Of a DNA stretch of 49,349 nucleotides, positions 25,181 to 33,419 are shown piece after piece; position 1 is the first letter of the stretch, and each line of letters opens with the position of its first letter. Source of the stretch: Eubacteriaceae bacterium CHKCI004 (lineage in GTDB: Bacteria; Bacillota; Clostridia; Lachnospirales; Lachnospiraceae); NCBI GenBank assembly GCA_900016875.1, contig FCNR01000031.1, forward strand, positions 1-49,349, in the 5' to 3' direction. The notes beneath the pieces are model-generated. The model was given only the letters and a program-made list of their open reading frames with translations, had not been told where the DNA came from and did not search any database. Made by a program: the position numbers and the translations under genes.

Positions 25181-25422
25181 AGAGATTAGAGCCTGAAATT
25201 ATTGACTATTATGATAATGAAGTAGTAATGATGATATCAGAAAAATATGGGGTAAGTCAGATGGAGGCATTAAAAATGTTTGTATGCTCTAAAACCCATG
25301 AGATGCTTGAAAATGAAGAATGTGGCATGACAGAATTTGGGGCGGAAGCAATTTTTGAGATATGGGAATGCGAAAAAATCACAGGAGATCCGAGAAATTC
25401 TGTGTATATAAGGGAGGAATAA
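25177..25422 (+). CDS. Small acidic protein, possible antitoxin partner of DUF3990
   Basis: 81 residues, acidic (PEIIDYYDNEVVMMISEKYG; ENEECGMTEFGAEAIFEIWE). No membrane segment or known catalytic motif. An N-terminal helical segment resembles small antitoxin-like proteins found with DUF3990 genes in Firmicutes. ATG 25177 overlaps the toxin-like gene stop by 4 bases with GAGG just upstream, so it is translationally coupled. I cannot give a firm family name; a DUF3791-like relation is possible but weak. Role as immunity or antitoxin is inferred from order and size. Confidence 0.6.
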   Translation: MKRLEPEIIDYYDNEVVMMISEKYGVSQMEALKMFVCSKTHEMLENEECGMTEFGAEAIFEIWECEKITGDPRNSVYIREE

Positions 25423-25423
25423 T

Positions 25424-25633
25424 ATGTCAGAAGAAATGAAATTTTTTATGTATTTGTTGGAGTATTATTCTGCTTATAAAAATAAAAAAACTGGAGATGT
25501 GTTTAAAACCTGGGAGAAGTGTGGAATTCTAAAAAAAATATATGATAATTATTGGATTTACCATACGGAACGTATAGAAAATGCTTATATGGATATTGAC
25601 AGTTTAATCAAGACAGGGAAAAGTGCTTGGTAA
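25424..25633 (+). CDS. DUF3791 protein
   Basis: 69 residues. EEMKFFMYLLEYYSAYKNKKT, DVFKTWEKCGILKKIYDNYW and HTERIENAYMDIDSLIK match the pattern of DUF3791 proteins as I recall them, small Firmicute proteins usually next to DUF3990 genes. AGGGAGGAA precedes ATG 25424 by a few bases and overlaps the end of the previous gene. The stop codon (25,631-25,633) is in the same frame as the silent hsdS domain that follows. Function unknown; a partner in a toxin-antitoxin or immunity module is the simplest view. Confidence 0.72.
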   Translation: MSEEMKFFMYLLEYYSAYKNKKTGDVFKTWEKCGILKKIYDNYWIYHTERIENAYMDIDSLIKTGKSAW

Positions 25634-25663
25634 TTAGGAGAAGGAAAAACTATAACTTGGGAA

Positions 25664-25672
25664 CAGCGTAAG
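25664..25672 (+). repeat. Site E, CAGCGTAAG at the left edge of the silent domain
   Basis: Context CTTGGGAACAGCGTAAGCTC, as at sites A and C, here without a gene start in front. Confidence 0.7.
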
Positions 25673-26185
25673 CTCCTTGATTGCATAGATAAGATTACTG
25701 ATTTTAGAGGTCGTACACCAAAAAAACTTGGTATGGATTGGAGTGAAAATGGTTATTTGGCTCTTTCAGCATTGAATGTAAAGGATGGTTATATTGACTT
25801 CACACAAGATGTTCATTATGGAAATCAAAAATTATATGATAAATGGATGTCGGGAAATGAATTGCATAAAGGACAAGTACTATTTACAACAGAAGCTCCA
25901 ATGGGAAATGTGGCTCAAGTGCCTGATAATAAGCGATATATATTAAGCCAAAGAACCATTGCTTTTAGTGTAACCTCAAATTTGATTACCGAAAATTTTC
26001 TTGCTATTATCTTACGTTCTCCTAATGTTGTTTCAACTTTGACAGCCTTATCGAGTGGGGGAACTGCAAAAGGAGTAAGTCAAAAATCATTATCAACAGT
26101 AGAGATAACAATTCCAGCTGATTTAGAAGAACAAGAGCGACTCGCAAGTACATTTTTAAAGTTAGACAATCTCATCACTCTTCAC

Positions 26186-26194
26186 CAGCGTAAG
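26186..26194 (+). repeat. Site F, CAGCGTAAG at the right edge of the silent domain
   Basis: Preceded by CTCATCACTCTTCAC and followed by TATTTT, which resembles the sequence next to site H (read on the minus strand). Confidence 0.7.
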
Positions 26195-26266
26195 TATTTT
26201 CATACCCAAAACATTCTCAATTACATAAGAACTGGCTTAGTAACAATAGGAAAGGAGACTAAAGAG

Positions 26267-29254
26267 ATGCCTGAATTGGAATCGATGATTGAAAATAAAT
26301 TAATCGAGCAGTTAGCCTATGGGGATTCCCAGTGGACATATCGGCCAGATTTGAAAACGGAAGAAGATTTATGGAAGAATTTCAGATATATATTGGAGCA
26401 GAATAATAAAGACCGATTGAACGGGCAGTCTCTTTCTGACCAGGAATTTGAGCAGGTAAAAAATCAATTACAGTTTTCATCCTTTTATAAGGCAGGAGAA
26501 TGGCTGGTGGGAGAAAATGGAAAGGTACAGGTTCATGTGCAGCGGGATATGGAGAGGCTGCATCTTGTGGTGATGAATCATGAGCATATTGCGGGAGGAA
26601 GCAGTGTGTATGAAGTGATTAATCAGTACAGTGCATTGAAAACCGAAGAAGACGGTAAAGATGCCGGGCGCAACAGGAGATTTGATGTTACGCTGCTGAT
26701 TAACGGATTGCCGATGATACATATTGAATTGAAAAACAGACAGCATTCTTATATGGAGGCATTCCGTCAGATTAAGAAATATATTGGAGAGGGAAAGTTT
26801 ACGGGAATTTTTTCTGCAGTGCAAATGTTTGTGGTCAGTAATGGAGTTGACACGAAGTATTTTTCTGCTGCCAGTGATACAGAGCTGAATTCAAATTTTG
26901 TCAGTGGATGGTTGGATGAGGAAAATAATCCGGTGTCAGATTATATTGACTTTGCAAAAAAGGTACTTCGCATACCACAGGCTCATGAGATGATAGCCAG
27001 ATATACGGTATTGGACAAGGAAGCAAAAAAATTAATCTTACTTCGTCCGTATCAGATTCATGCCATTGAAGCGATTCGAGCGGCTTCAAAGGTTGGTCAG
27101 TCTGGTTTTGTGTGGCATACGACTGGCTCGGGTAAGACTTTAACATCTTATAAAGCAACCAGAAATCTGTTAATGGATATTCCTTCGATAGACAAGGCTA
27201 TTTTTCTGATTGACCGGAAGGATTTGGACACCCAGACGACCATGGCCTTTCAGGCATATGCTAATAACGATTTAATTGATGTCAATGATACAGAGAATGT
27301 CAACGACTTAAAGAAAAAACTGAAAGCGGACGACCGACAGGTTATTGTCACAACTATTCAAAAATTACAGAGATTGGTCACGAAAAGGCTGAAGGAAGGA
27401 ACTTCGGAATACAGTAGGATTAGAGGATTAAAGATTGCTTTTGTGGTAGATGAATGTCACAGGGCGGTATCGCCGGGGACAAAGAGAGAATTAGAAAGAT
27501 TTTTTGGAAATTCATTGTGGTATGGCTTTACCGGAACGCCAAGATTCTCAGAGAATCCTTATCCTCAGATGGGTGATTTGCCGCGTACAACAGAAGAATT
27601 ATATGGAAAATGTCTGCATAAATACACGATACAGAATGCAATCCATGATAAAGCAGTGCTGGGATTTCAGGTAGAACACAATGGCCCGAAAAATATATCT
27701 GATGAGGCTGATTGCAGTGAATACGAAAATGAAACTCATATGCTGCAGGTTCTGGATATCATTTTGAATAAATCATATCATAAATTAGGATTTCAAAATG
27801 GAAAAGGCAAGACATATGAGGCATTACTTACCACAAGTTCCATTCCGATGGCTCAGAAATATTATGATTTACTCTCTAAAGTAAAAAAAGGAGAGAAATC
27901 TTTAAAGATTGATGAGAAGATAAAACAGGTACTTCCGGATTTTCCAAAGTTTGCTATTACATATTCCATAACAGAAAATGCAGAAGGCTCTCAGGTCAAT
28001 CAACAGAAAATGCAGAGAGCATTGGATGATTACAATAAAATGTTTGGGACGAAATATGAACTAAGTCAGATACAAGGATATAATGGAAATCTGAACAAGA
28101 GACTTGCCAGAAAAGATGCAAAATATAAGAGAAGAAATGAGCAGCTTGATTTGGTGATTGTGGTAGACCGTCTGCTCACAGGTTTCGATGCTCCATGTAT
28201 GTCCACCTTGTATATAGACAGGCAGCCTATGGGACCCCATGATTTGATTCAGGCATTTTCAAGAACTAATCGAATCTTTGATGATAATAAAATGTTCGGC
28301 CAAATTGTTACTTTTCAGGCTCCGCAGATGTTTAAGAAATGTGTTGATGACGCCATTAAATTGTATTCTGCCGGAGGAACCAATGAATCTATTCTGGCGG
28401 AATGGGATGAGATTGAAAAGGCGTTTAAAAAAGCGCTTGCGGCCCTTCGCATTTCTGCAAAGACACCTTCTGAAGTACCGGGAATGTCTTTGAAGGAAAA
28501 AAAGGTATTTGTAAAAGTATTTCAGAATTTTGACCGCTCGTTTGCGCAGCTTCAATCATTTTCACAGTATGATAATAGTATGCTGGAAAAATATGGAATT
28601 ACACAGGAAGAATATGAGGATTATGCCGGACATTATCAGAATGTAATGGAAGAAATTAAAGCAGATCGGGAGAATCAGGAAAGTGGTGAAGAGGAAGAGA
28701 TAGAAGAGATTGAGCTTGATCCGGATTATGAATTAATGGCATACAGCAATACAAAGATTGATTATGAATATATTATCAACTTGATTCAGAATATTGTGAC
28801 TCCGGACGAGGATGCATCTGACATTACACCGGGAGAAAGGCAAAAACAGATTGATGAAGTGAAGCAGTACGTGGGAGAGCTCAGAAAAGAGAACCCCAAG
28901 ATTGCTGATATTATGTCTAATCTGATATCAGAAATAGAACAGGACGAGAATAAATATAAAGGACAGTCCATTTTAAATATTGTCGAAAAAATGAAAAATA
29001 CATACATAGACAAAGTTATTTCTGATTTTTGTGTGAAATGGTATGCATCAAAGGATGATGTAATGTATGCGGCAACACATTATAGAAATGAAGAAATACC
29101 TAATGAAAGTGTAATCAAATCCACCATTGATTATGCAAGTTATAAAAAAACGCAGGAAAAGGCATTGCCGAAATTTAAGTATTATACGCAATGTTTAACA
29201 GAATTGAAAAAAATATTGGAGGAAGAGATAAAACCACTAATCAGTCATTCATGA
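26267..29254 (+). CDS. hsdR: Type I restriction endonuclease/translocase subunit
   Basis: 995 residues from ATG 26267 (AAAGGAG 26251-26257). The N-terminal nuclease of the PD-(D/E)xK type is visible (RRFDVTLLINGLPMIHIELKNR around residues 140-155 with D and E-x-K). The superfamily 2 helicase motor has Walker A TTGSGKT near 287, DECH in FVVDECHRAVSPG near 394, YGFTGTPRF, and the late motifs LLTGFDAP and IQAFSRTNR. The C-terminal helical part (about 850-995) is long and charged. HsdR joins the methylase, pumps DNA and cuts unmethylated targets away from the site. It has no stop codon upstream in its frame until 25,633, so its frame is joined to the silent specificity domain. Confidence 0.95.
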   Translation: MPELESMIENKLIEQLAYGDSQWTYRPDLKTEEDLWKNFRYILEQNNKDRLNGQSLSDQEFEQVKNQLQFSSFYKAGEWLVGENGKVQVHVQRDMERLHLVVMNHEHIAGGSSVYEVINQYSALKTEEDGKDAGRNRRFDVTLLINGLPMIHIELKNRQHSYMEAFRQIKKYIGEGKFTGIFSAVQMFVVSNGVDTKYFSAASDTELNSNFVSGWLDEENNPVSDYIDFAKKVLRIPQAHEMIARYTVLDKEAKKLILLRPYQIHAIEAIRAASKVGQSGFVWHTTGSGKTLTSYKATRNLLMDIPSIDKAIFLIDRKDLDTQTTMAFQAYANNDLIDVNDTENVNDLKKKLKADDRQVIVTTIQKLQRLVTKRLKEGTSEYSRIRGLKIAFVVDECHRAVSPGTKRELERFFGNSLWYGFTGTPRFSENPYPQMGDLPRTTEELYGKCLHKYTIQNAIHDKAVLGFQVEHNGPKNISDEADCSEYENETHMLQVLDIILNKSYHKLGFQNGKGKTYEALLTTSSIPMAQKYYDLLSKVKKGEKSLKIDEKIKQVLPDFPKFAITYSITENAEGSQVNQQKMQRALDDYNKMFGTKYELSQIQGYNGNLNKRLARKDAKYKRRNEQLDLVIVVDRLLTGFDAPCMSTLYIDRQPMGPHDLIQAFSRTNRIFDDNKMFGQIVTFQAPQMFKKCVDDAIKLYSAGGTNESILAEWDEIEKAFKKALAALRISAKTPSEVPGMSLKEKKVFVKVFQNFDRSFAQLQSFSQYDNSMLEKYGITQEEYEDYAGHYQNVMEEIKADRENQESGEEEEIEEIELDPDYELMAYSNTKIDYEYIINLIQNIVTPDEDASDITPGERQKQIDEVKQYVGELRKENPKIADIMSNLISEIEQDENKYKGQSILNIVEKMKNTYIDKVISDFCVKWYASKDDVMYAATHYRNEEIPNESVIKSTIDYASYKKTQEKALPKFKYYTQCLTELKKILEEEIKPLISHS

Positions 29255-29288
29255 TATCATTATAACAAGTGCTGAAATTCTGAATAAT

Positions 29289-29303
29289 CATATCAGCGTA
29301 AGT
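29289..29303 (+). repeat. Site G, left inverted copy beside the recombinase gene
   Basis: CATATCAGCGTAAGT, non-coding, 24 bases upstream of the recombinase start. It is the inverted partner of site H with one mismatch in 15 and shares CAGCGTAAG with the hsdS sites. Confidence 0.75.
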
Positions 29304-29327
29304 GATTTTTGAAAAGAAAGGCGTATT

Positions 29328-30254
29328 ATGGTGAAGAACAAGAATGAGGCACTTCTTTTTTGTGAGTATTATAAGCAGTGGGTAGACATATATAAAAAAG
29401 GAGCGATCCGGGAAGCAACTATGGCAAAATATAGGATGACTCAGAAATGGGTAGAGCGACTGGTTCCGGATCTGAAAATGTCAGAGTTGACGAGGATGAA
29501 GTACCAGCAGCTTTTGAATAATTACGCAGAAGAACATGAAAAACAAACTACGCTGGATTTTCATCATCAGCTCAAAGGGGCTATTCTAGATGCGGTAGAT
29601 GAAGGATTGATAGAAAGAGACCCGACTCGAAAGGCAATTATTAAAGGAAAGCCACCTGGAGTAAAAAAGATAAAATATCTGAATCAATTTGAATTGCGTA
29701 AGCTGATTGATGATTTAAATTTAAAAGGGGAGCCAAATTGGGATTGGTTTATTCTTCTGGTTGCAAAAACCGGTATGAGATTTTCTGAAGCTCTGGCAAT
29801 TACTCCCGGGGATTTTGATTTTGCAAGGCAGACTCTCTCTATAAATAAAACATGGGATTATAAAGGAGACGGGGGCTTTTTACCTACAAAAAACAAATCA
29901 TCGGTAAGAAAAATTCAGATTGACTGGCAGGTTGTAGTAAAATTTGCTGAGCTGACAAAAGAAATACCAGAGGGTAAACCTATTTTTGTAGGTGGATCAA
30001 AAATATATAACTCTACTGTTAATGGCGTACTTACAAGACATTGTAAAAAAAGCGGTATATCAGAGATTTCCATGCATGGGCTTAGACATACCCATGCATC
30101 TTTGTTATTATTTGCAGGTGTATCCATTGCGAGCGTGGCACGCAGGTTGGGACATGCCAGTATGACGACGACACAAAAAATATATCTGCATATTATTCAG
30201 GAACTGGAGAACAGAGATGTAGATTTGGTTATGAGAACTTTATCAGGGTTATAA
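29328..30254 (+). CDS. Tyrosine recombinase associated with the type I locus
   Basis: 308 residues. The N-terminal core-binding part begins CEYYKQWVDIYKKGAIREAT. Catalytic residues are complete: Arg in KTGMRFSEAL (near 150), HGLRHTHASLL (near 249-252), LGHASMTTT (His near 275) and Tyr in QKIYLHI (near 285). The size and the lack of an arm-binding domain resemble the recombinases that shuffle hsdS genes (the class that includes CreX/PsrA of the pneumococcal SpnIII locus) rather than element integrases. The gene lies directly downstream of hsdR, between inverted motif copies G (29,289) and H (30,264) that share their core with all cassette boundaries. AAAGG precedes ATG 29328. Switching of HsdS specificity is a strong inference. 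Confidence 0.88.
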   Translation: MVKNKNEALLFCEYYKQWVDIYKKGAIREATMAKYRMTQKWVERLVPDLKMSELTRMKYQQLLNNYAEEHEKQTTLDFHHQLKGAILDAVDEGLIERDPTRKAIIKGKPPGVKKIKYLNQFELRKLIDDLNLKGEPNWDWFILLVAKTGMRFSEALAITPGDFDFARQTLSINKTWDYKGDGGFLPTKNKSSVRKIQIDWQVVVKFAELTKEIPEGKPIFVGGSKIYNSTVNGVLTRHCKKSGISEISMHGLRHTHASLLLFAGVSIASVARRLGHASMTTTQKIYLHIIQELENRDVDLVMRTLSGL

Positions 30255-30263
30255 ATAAAAAAT

Positions 30264-30278
30264 ACTTGCGCTGATATG
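30264..30278 (-). repeat. Site H, right inverted copy beside the recombinase gene
   Basis: ACTTGCGCTGATATG; read on the minus strand CATATCAGCGCAAGT. It lies 10 bases after the recombinase stop. Similarity to site G extends into AATAAT on the outer side. Confidence 0.75.
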
Positions 30279-30370
30279 TATTATTACACATTTTTTTATA
30301 AAAAAATGAATAAATATGCAAGATTTCATCAATAAAAATGCAAATTGTAGCATAAAAACCAGGCGAAATC

Positions 30371-30399
30371 TTGAAAAGAGCGGCTGTTTCTGCTATACT
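30371..30399 (+). promoter_or_regulatory. Sigma-A promoter of the symporter gene
   Basis: TTGAAA (30371-30376), 17 bases, TATACT (30394-30399) with TGC directly before it. A very good match to the consensus. Confidence 0.8.
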
Positions 30400-30436
30400 G
30401 AAAAATATTTTTGTGTTTAGGAGGATAAGAGAAAGT

Positions 30437-31987
30437 ATGAATGATACCATGCAGATTATGATTACAATGATTATCTACATGTTGATTGTCATTGGAATCG
30501 GTCTGGCGTTTGCCAGAAGAGCCAATAAGAGCTCGGAAGATTATTTCCTTGGCGGTCGTACTTTGGGACCATGGGTCACAGCTATGAGTGCGGAAGCTTC
30601 AGATATGTCCGGATGGCTGCTGATGGGACTGCCGGGAGTTGCCTATTGGTGCGGAATTGCCGACGCGGCATGGACGGCCATCGGACTGGCAGTGGGAACC
30701 TATATTAACTGGCTGATCACATCAAAGAGACTGAGACGCTACAGCGAAAAGGCAGAGGCGATTACGCTGCCGGAATTTTTCTCCAATCGTTTCCATGAAG
30801 AGAAGAAAGTGATCATGACGATCGCAGCGCTGTTTATCCTGATATTCTTCACGGTATATGCAGCGAGCTGTCTGGTGACCTGCGGCAAATTATTTTCTAC
30901 ATTGTTTGGATTTGATTACGTGCCGATGATGATCATAGGAGCCGTATTTGTTCTTGTCTATACGATCATCGGAGGATTTCTGGCAGAGAGCGCTTCTGAT
31001 TTTATGCAGGCCATCGTTATGATCGTTGCTCTTGTTATTATCGTAGTGACCGGTACTGTGGCAGCCGGAGGACTTGATGCAGTCATCTCAAATGCACAGT
31101 CTATTCCAGGCTTCCTTGATTTCTTTGGAATTGCCACTCCGGTTGTGACTGACGGAACGCAGCAGGTTGTGAATGGAGCTCCTGTTTTTGGTGAAGCCGG
31201 TACTTACAGTATTATGAGTATCTTGTCCAATGTGGCATGGGGACTTGGATATTTTGGTATGCCTCAGGTTCTTCTCCGTTTTATGGCTATCAGAAAAGAA
31301 GGAGAACTGAAGATGTCCCGACGGATCGCAACAGTGTGGGTTCTGATTTCACTCACAGTATCTGTTTTTATCGGAGTTATCGGAAGAACCTTATATCCTA
31401 CGGCTCTGACAACAGAAGCTACGTCAGAAAATGTGTTTATCCTGCTGGCGACGAATCTGCTTCCGCCGATTCTTGCCGGACTGGTGATGGCAGGTATTCT
31501 TGCTGCAACTATCAGTTCTTCCGATTCTTATCTGCTGATCGCTGCATCTGCATTTGCCAAGAATATCTATCAGGGCTTGTTCCACAAAAAGGCATCGGAT
31601 AAAGAGGTTTTATGGATTTCCCGCTTTGCGCTTCTTGCAATCACAGTAATAGCCATTGTGATCGCGCTTGATGAAAACAGTGTTATTTTTACCATTGTAA
31701 GTTTTGCGTGGGCAGGATTCGGAGCAACCTTCGGTCCGTTGATGCTGCTTTCACTGTTCTGGAAAAGAATTAATCGTGCCGGCGCCATTGCCGGAATGAT
31801 CAGCGGCGGATGTATGGTATTCGTTTGGAACCTTCTTATTCGTCCAATGGGAGGTATCTGGGATATCTATGAACTGCTGCCGGCATTTGTTATCTCTTGT
31901 CTGTGCATTGTTGTGGTTTCCCTTCTCACGGCGCCGCCGTCAGAGGAAATGCAGAGAGAATTTGAAGAGGTACGTGCAGGAAAATAG
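30437..31987 (+). CDS. putP: Sodium/proline symporter (solute:sodium symporter family)
   Basis: 516 residues from ATG 30437, which follows AGGAGG (30419-30424). About thirteen membrane segments. Family features: the sodium-site regions ANKSSEDYFLGGRTLGPWVT and AMSAEASDMSGWLLMGLPG near residues 28-65, AEAITLPEFFSNRF near 110, and GILAATISSSDSYLLIAASA near 350. These strongly resemble PutP, which couples proline uptake to sodium. The substrate is inferred from similarity; other amino acids cannot be excluded. It stands alone between a strong promoter and a terminator, so it is monocistronic. The start at 30,371 in the same frame would place the promoter inside the gene and is rejected. Confidence 0.92.
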   Translation: MNDTMQIMITMIIYMLIVIGIGLAFARRANKSSEDYFLGGRTLGPWVTAMSAEASDMSGWLLMGLPGVAYWCGIADAAWTAIGLAVGTYINWLITSKRLRRYSEKAEAITLPEFFSNRFHEEKKVIMTIAALFILIFFTVYAASCLVTCGKLFSTLFGFDYVPMMIIGAVFVLVYTIIGGFLAESASDFMQAIVMIVALVIIVVTGTVAAGGLDAVISNAQSIPGFLDFFGIATPVVTDGTQQVVNGAPVFGEAGTYSIMSILSNVAWGLGYFGMPQVLLRFMAIRKEGELKMSRRIATVWVLISLTVSVFIGVIGRTLYPTALTTEATSENVFILLATNLLPPILAGLVMAGILAATISSSDSYLLIAASAFAKNIYQGLFHKKASDKEVLWISRFALLAITVIAIVIALDENSVIFTIVSFAWAGFGATFGPLMLLSLFWKRINRAGAIAGMISGGCMVFVWNLLIRPMGGIWDIYELLPAFVISCLCIVVVSLLTAPPSEEMQREFEEVRAGK

Positions 31988-32006
31988 ATTTAGAAATAAA
32001 GTTAAG

Positions 32007-32037
32007 AAAACCGGAGCTCAAACTGCTCCGGTTTTTT
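32007..32037. terminator. Two-way terminator between the symporter and CmpB-type genes
   Basis: AAAACCGGAGC pairs with GCTCCGGTTTTTT around TCAAACT. There are T-runs on both strands. Confidence 0.9.
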
Positions 32038-32071
32038 GTGAGAAAAAATGATAATATTTTGTATTTGCGTA

Positions 32072-32632
32072 TTATGAGAGAATCATATGTAAGTAATCGA
32101 CAACCAGAATCAGTCCGATGACTCCGCTGACCCGGTATAATGCTTTGCGGGAAAGTCTTTCTACGCATTTTTCAAAAAGCGGCTGCAAAAGATAAAGGAT
32201 CACCATACCGCCGATTCCGAAACGAATGCTTGGATTCAGGGCGATCCGTCCCTGAAAGTTGGCAAAATAATTGGAGTAATCCCACATCCAGCTTCCCTGT
32301 GTAAATTCCATGATATAACTTCCAATCAGTTCTACAACCGTGGCAATAAAAATAATGGCGAAAAAAACAAGAACCGGCGTCAGATTAAATTGCTTTGGGC
32401 CAATTCTTTTTGATTTTAAATTCTTAAGAAGAATAAGAAAAATCAGGGCGCCGAAACCATAGATAATGCAGTAAGGACCAGTCAGTACTCCACGGTCGGA
32501 ATATCCCCACCGATAAATAAATACTTCCAAAACTACTTCATAAACCCATCCCAGAACAGAGTATAAAAAGAAATAAATAAGATATTCCGGAACAGATTGT
32601 AATACAGATAAATTTCTATGTATTTTTTTCAT
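32072..32632 (-). CDS. ABC_trans_CmpB-family (putative type IV ABC transporter) membrane protein
   Basis: 186 residues on the minus strand from ATG 32632. GGAGG at 32638-32642 overlaps an earlier ATG (32644), so 32632 is chosen. Four to five membrane segments. The pattern YFFLYSVLGWVYEVVLEVFI, then RGVLTGPYCIIYGFGALIF, then TVVELIGSYIMEF, WDYS and GRI is typical of the CmpB/DUF1113 family, common in Clostridia. Biochemical role is unknown, and the ABC-transporter label rests on a Pfam name, without an ATPase partner here. Convergent with the symporter, with a shared terminator in between. Confidence 0.82.
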   Translation of the reverse strand: MKKIHRNLSVLQSVPEYLIYFFLYSVLGWVYEVVLEVFIYRWGYSDRGVLTGPYCIIYGFGALIFLILLKNLKSKRIGPKQFNLTPVLVFFAIIFIATVVELIGSYIMEFTQGSWMWDYSNYFANFQGRIALNPSIRFGIGGMVILYLLQPLFEKCVERLSRKALYRVSGVIGLILVVDYLHMILS

Positions 32633-32838
32633 ATTTTCCTCCATAAATAAACAATAAGTACTTCCAAAATATATCGTAAAAGCATTACCATTTCATCACA
32701 TTTGTATTAAATTTTAAAAAAGTGTCAGGAGTGCAGTCGCCCCATTTCGTTGCAGATATTAAGAAATTTGTGATAAAATACCAGCGATACAAAGATTGCA
32801 CAGGAAATTTAGAATAGACGAAGCAAAGGAGACAGAAC

Positions 32839-33405
32839 ATGAAAGAAAAGGAAATGCACGGAAAAGATGAAAAGCTGAGCAACCCTCATATTTTCGATTA
32901 TAATATTGTGCTGATCGGTTTTATGGGGGCGGGGAAAAGTACTGTTGCCAGCTATATGCACAAGACGTTTTCCATGGAAATCATAGAGATGGATCAGGTG
33001 ATCGTAGAGCAGCAAGGAATGAGTATACCGGAGATTTTTGAAAAACATGGAGAAGAATATTTCAGGAATCTGGAGACCCAGCTTCTCATTGATCTGCAGG
33101 AAAGAAAAAATGTAATTATATCCTGCGGCGGCGGAGTAGCTCTGAGAGAAAGAAATGTGAGAGAAATGAAAAAGAATGGACGGGTAGTCCTTCTGACAGC
33201 ATCTCCGGAAACGATACTGGAAAGAGTGAAAGACTGTGATGACCGCCCATTATTAAATGGAGCTAAGAATGTGGAGCATATTACTAAGCTGATGGATGCA
33301 AGAAGACCGAAATATGAGGCGGCAGCGGATATAATCATCGCTACCGATGGAAAATCTGCCTCTGAAATTTGCCGGGAAATTGTCGGGAAACTGCAGGAAG
33401 CATAG
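32839..33405 (+). CDS. aroK: Shikimate kinase
   Basis: 188 residues. Phosphorylates shikimate at the 3-hydroxyl with ATP in the chorismate pathway. Walker A GFMGAGKST at residues 27-35, the shikimate-binding Asp in IIEMDQVI, the Arg in EEYFRNLE, the glycine run SCGGGVAL and the lid Arg in DCDDRPLL are all present. A 20-residue N-terminal leader before the first strand is longer than usual. AAAGGAG precedes ATG 32839. The next gene (aroD) begins 14 bases after the stop, so the two pathway genes are co-transcribed. Confidence 0.95.
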   Translation: MKEKEMHGKDEKLSNPHIFDYNIVLIGFMGAGKSTVASYMHKTFSMEIIEMDQVIVEQQGMSIPEIFEKHGEEYFRNLETQLLIDLQERKNVIISCGGGVALRERNVREMKKNGRVVLLTASPETILERVKDCDDRPLLNGAKNVEHITKLMDARRPKYEAAADIIIATDGKSASEICREIVGKLQEA

Positions 33406-33419
33406 ATGGAGGGAAGCAA

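Larger units (their letters stand above)
25652..26266 (+). pseudogene. Silent third HsdS recognition domain, open into hsdR
   Basis: From TWEQRKLLDCIDKI (bases about 25,655-25,696) to LDNLITLHQRK (ending 26,194), this is a complete type I target-recognition domain (LSALNVKDGYIDFTQDVHY; VLFTTEAPMGNVAQVP; SGGTAKGVSQKSLSTVEITIP) with no start codon at its beginning. The first ATG is at 25733, inside it, without a ribosome binding site. The domain differs from both domains of the active hsdS. After QRK the sequence is YFHTQNILNYIRTGLVTIGK and has no stop before the hsdR start, so the frame runs from 25,634 straight through hsdR. It is read as a storage cassette for specificity switching. A translated HsdS-HsdR fusion is possible but unlikely given the good hsdR ribosome binding site. 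Confidence 0.82.

Noticed and set aside
29328-30254. Recombinase as integrase of a second integrated element
   Set aside because: No arm-binding domain, excisionase or tRNA target nearby, and flanking motifs match the hsdS boundaries; a specificity recombinase fits better, although a small element is not fully excluded.
23460-30278. CRISPR array suggested by the repeated CAGCGTAAG and CTCATCACTCTTCA units
   Set aside because: Spacing is hundreds of bases to kilobases, the copies are inside coding domains and there are no Cas genes.
32994-33419. Minus-strand open frame of 141 codons
   Set aside because: Shadow of shikimate kinase; Ser/Phe-rich, no ribosome binding site.
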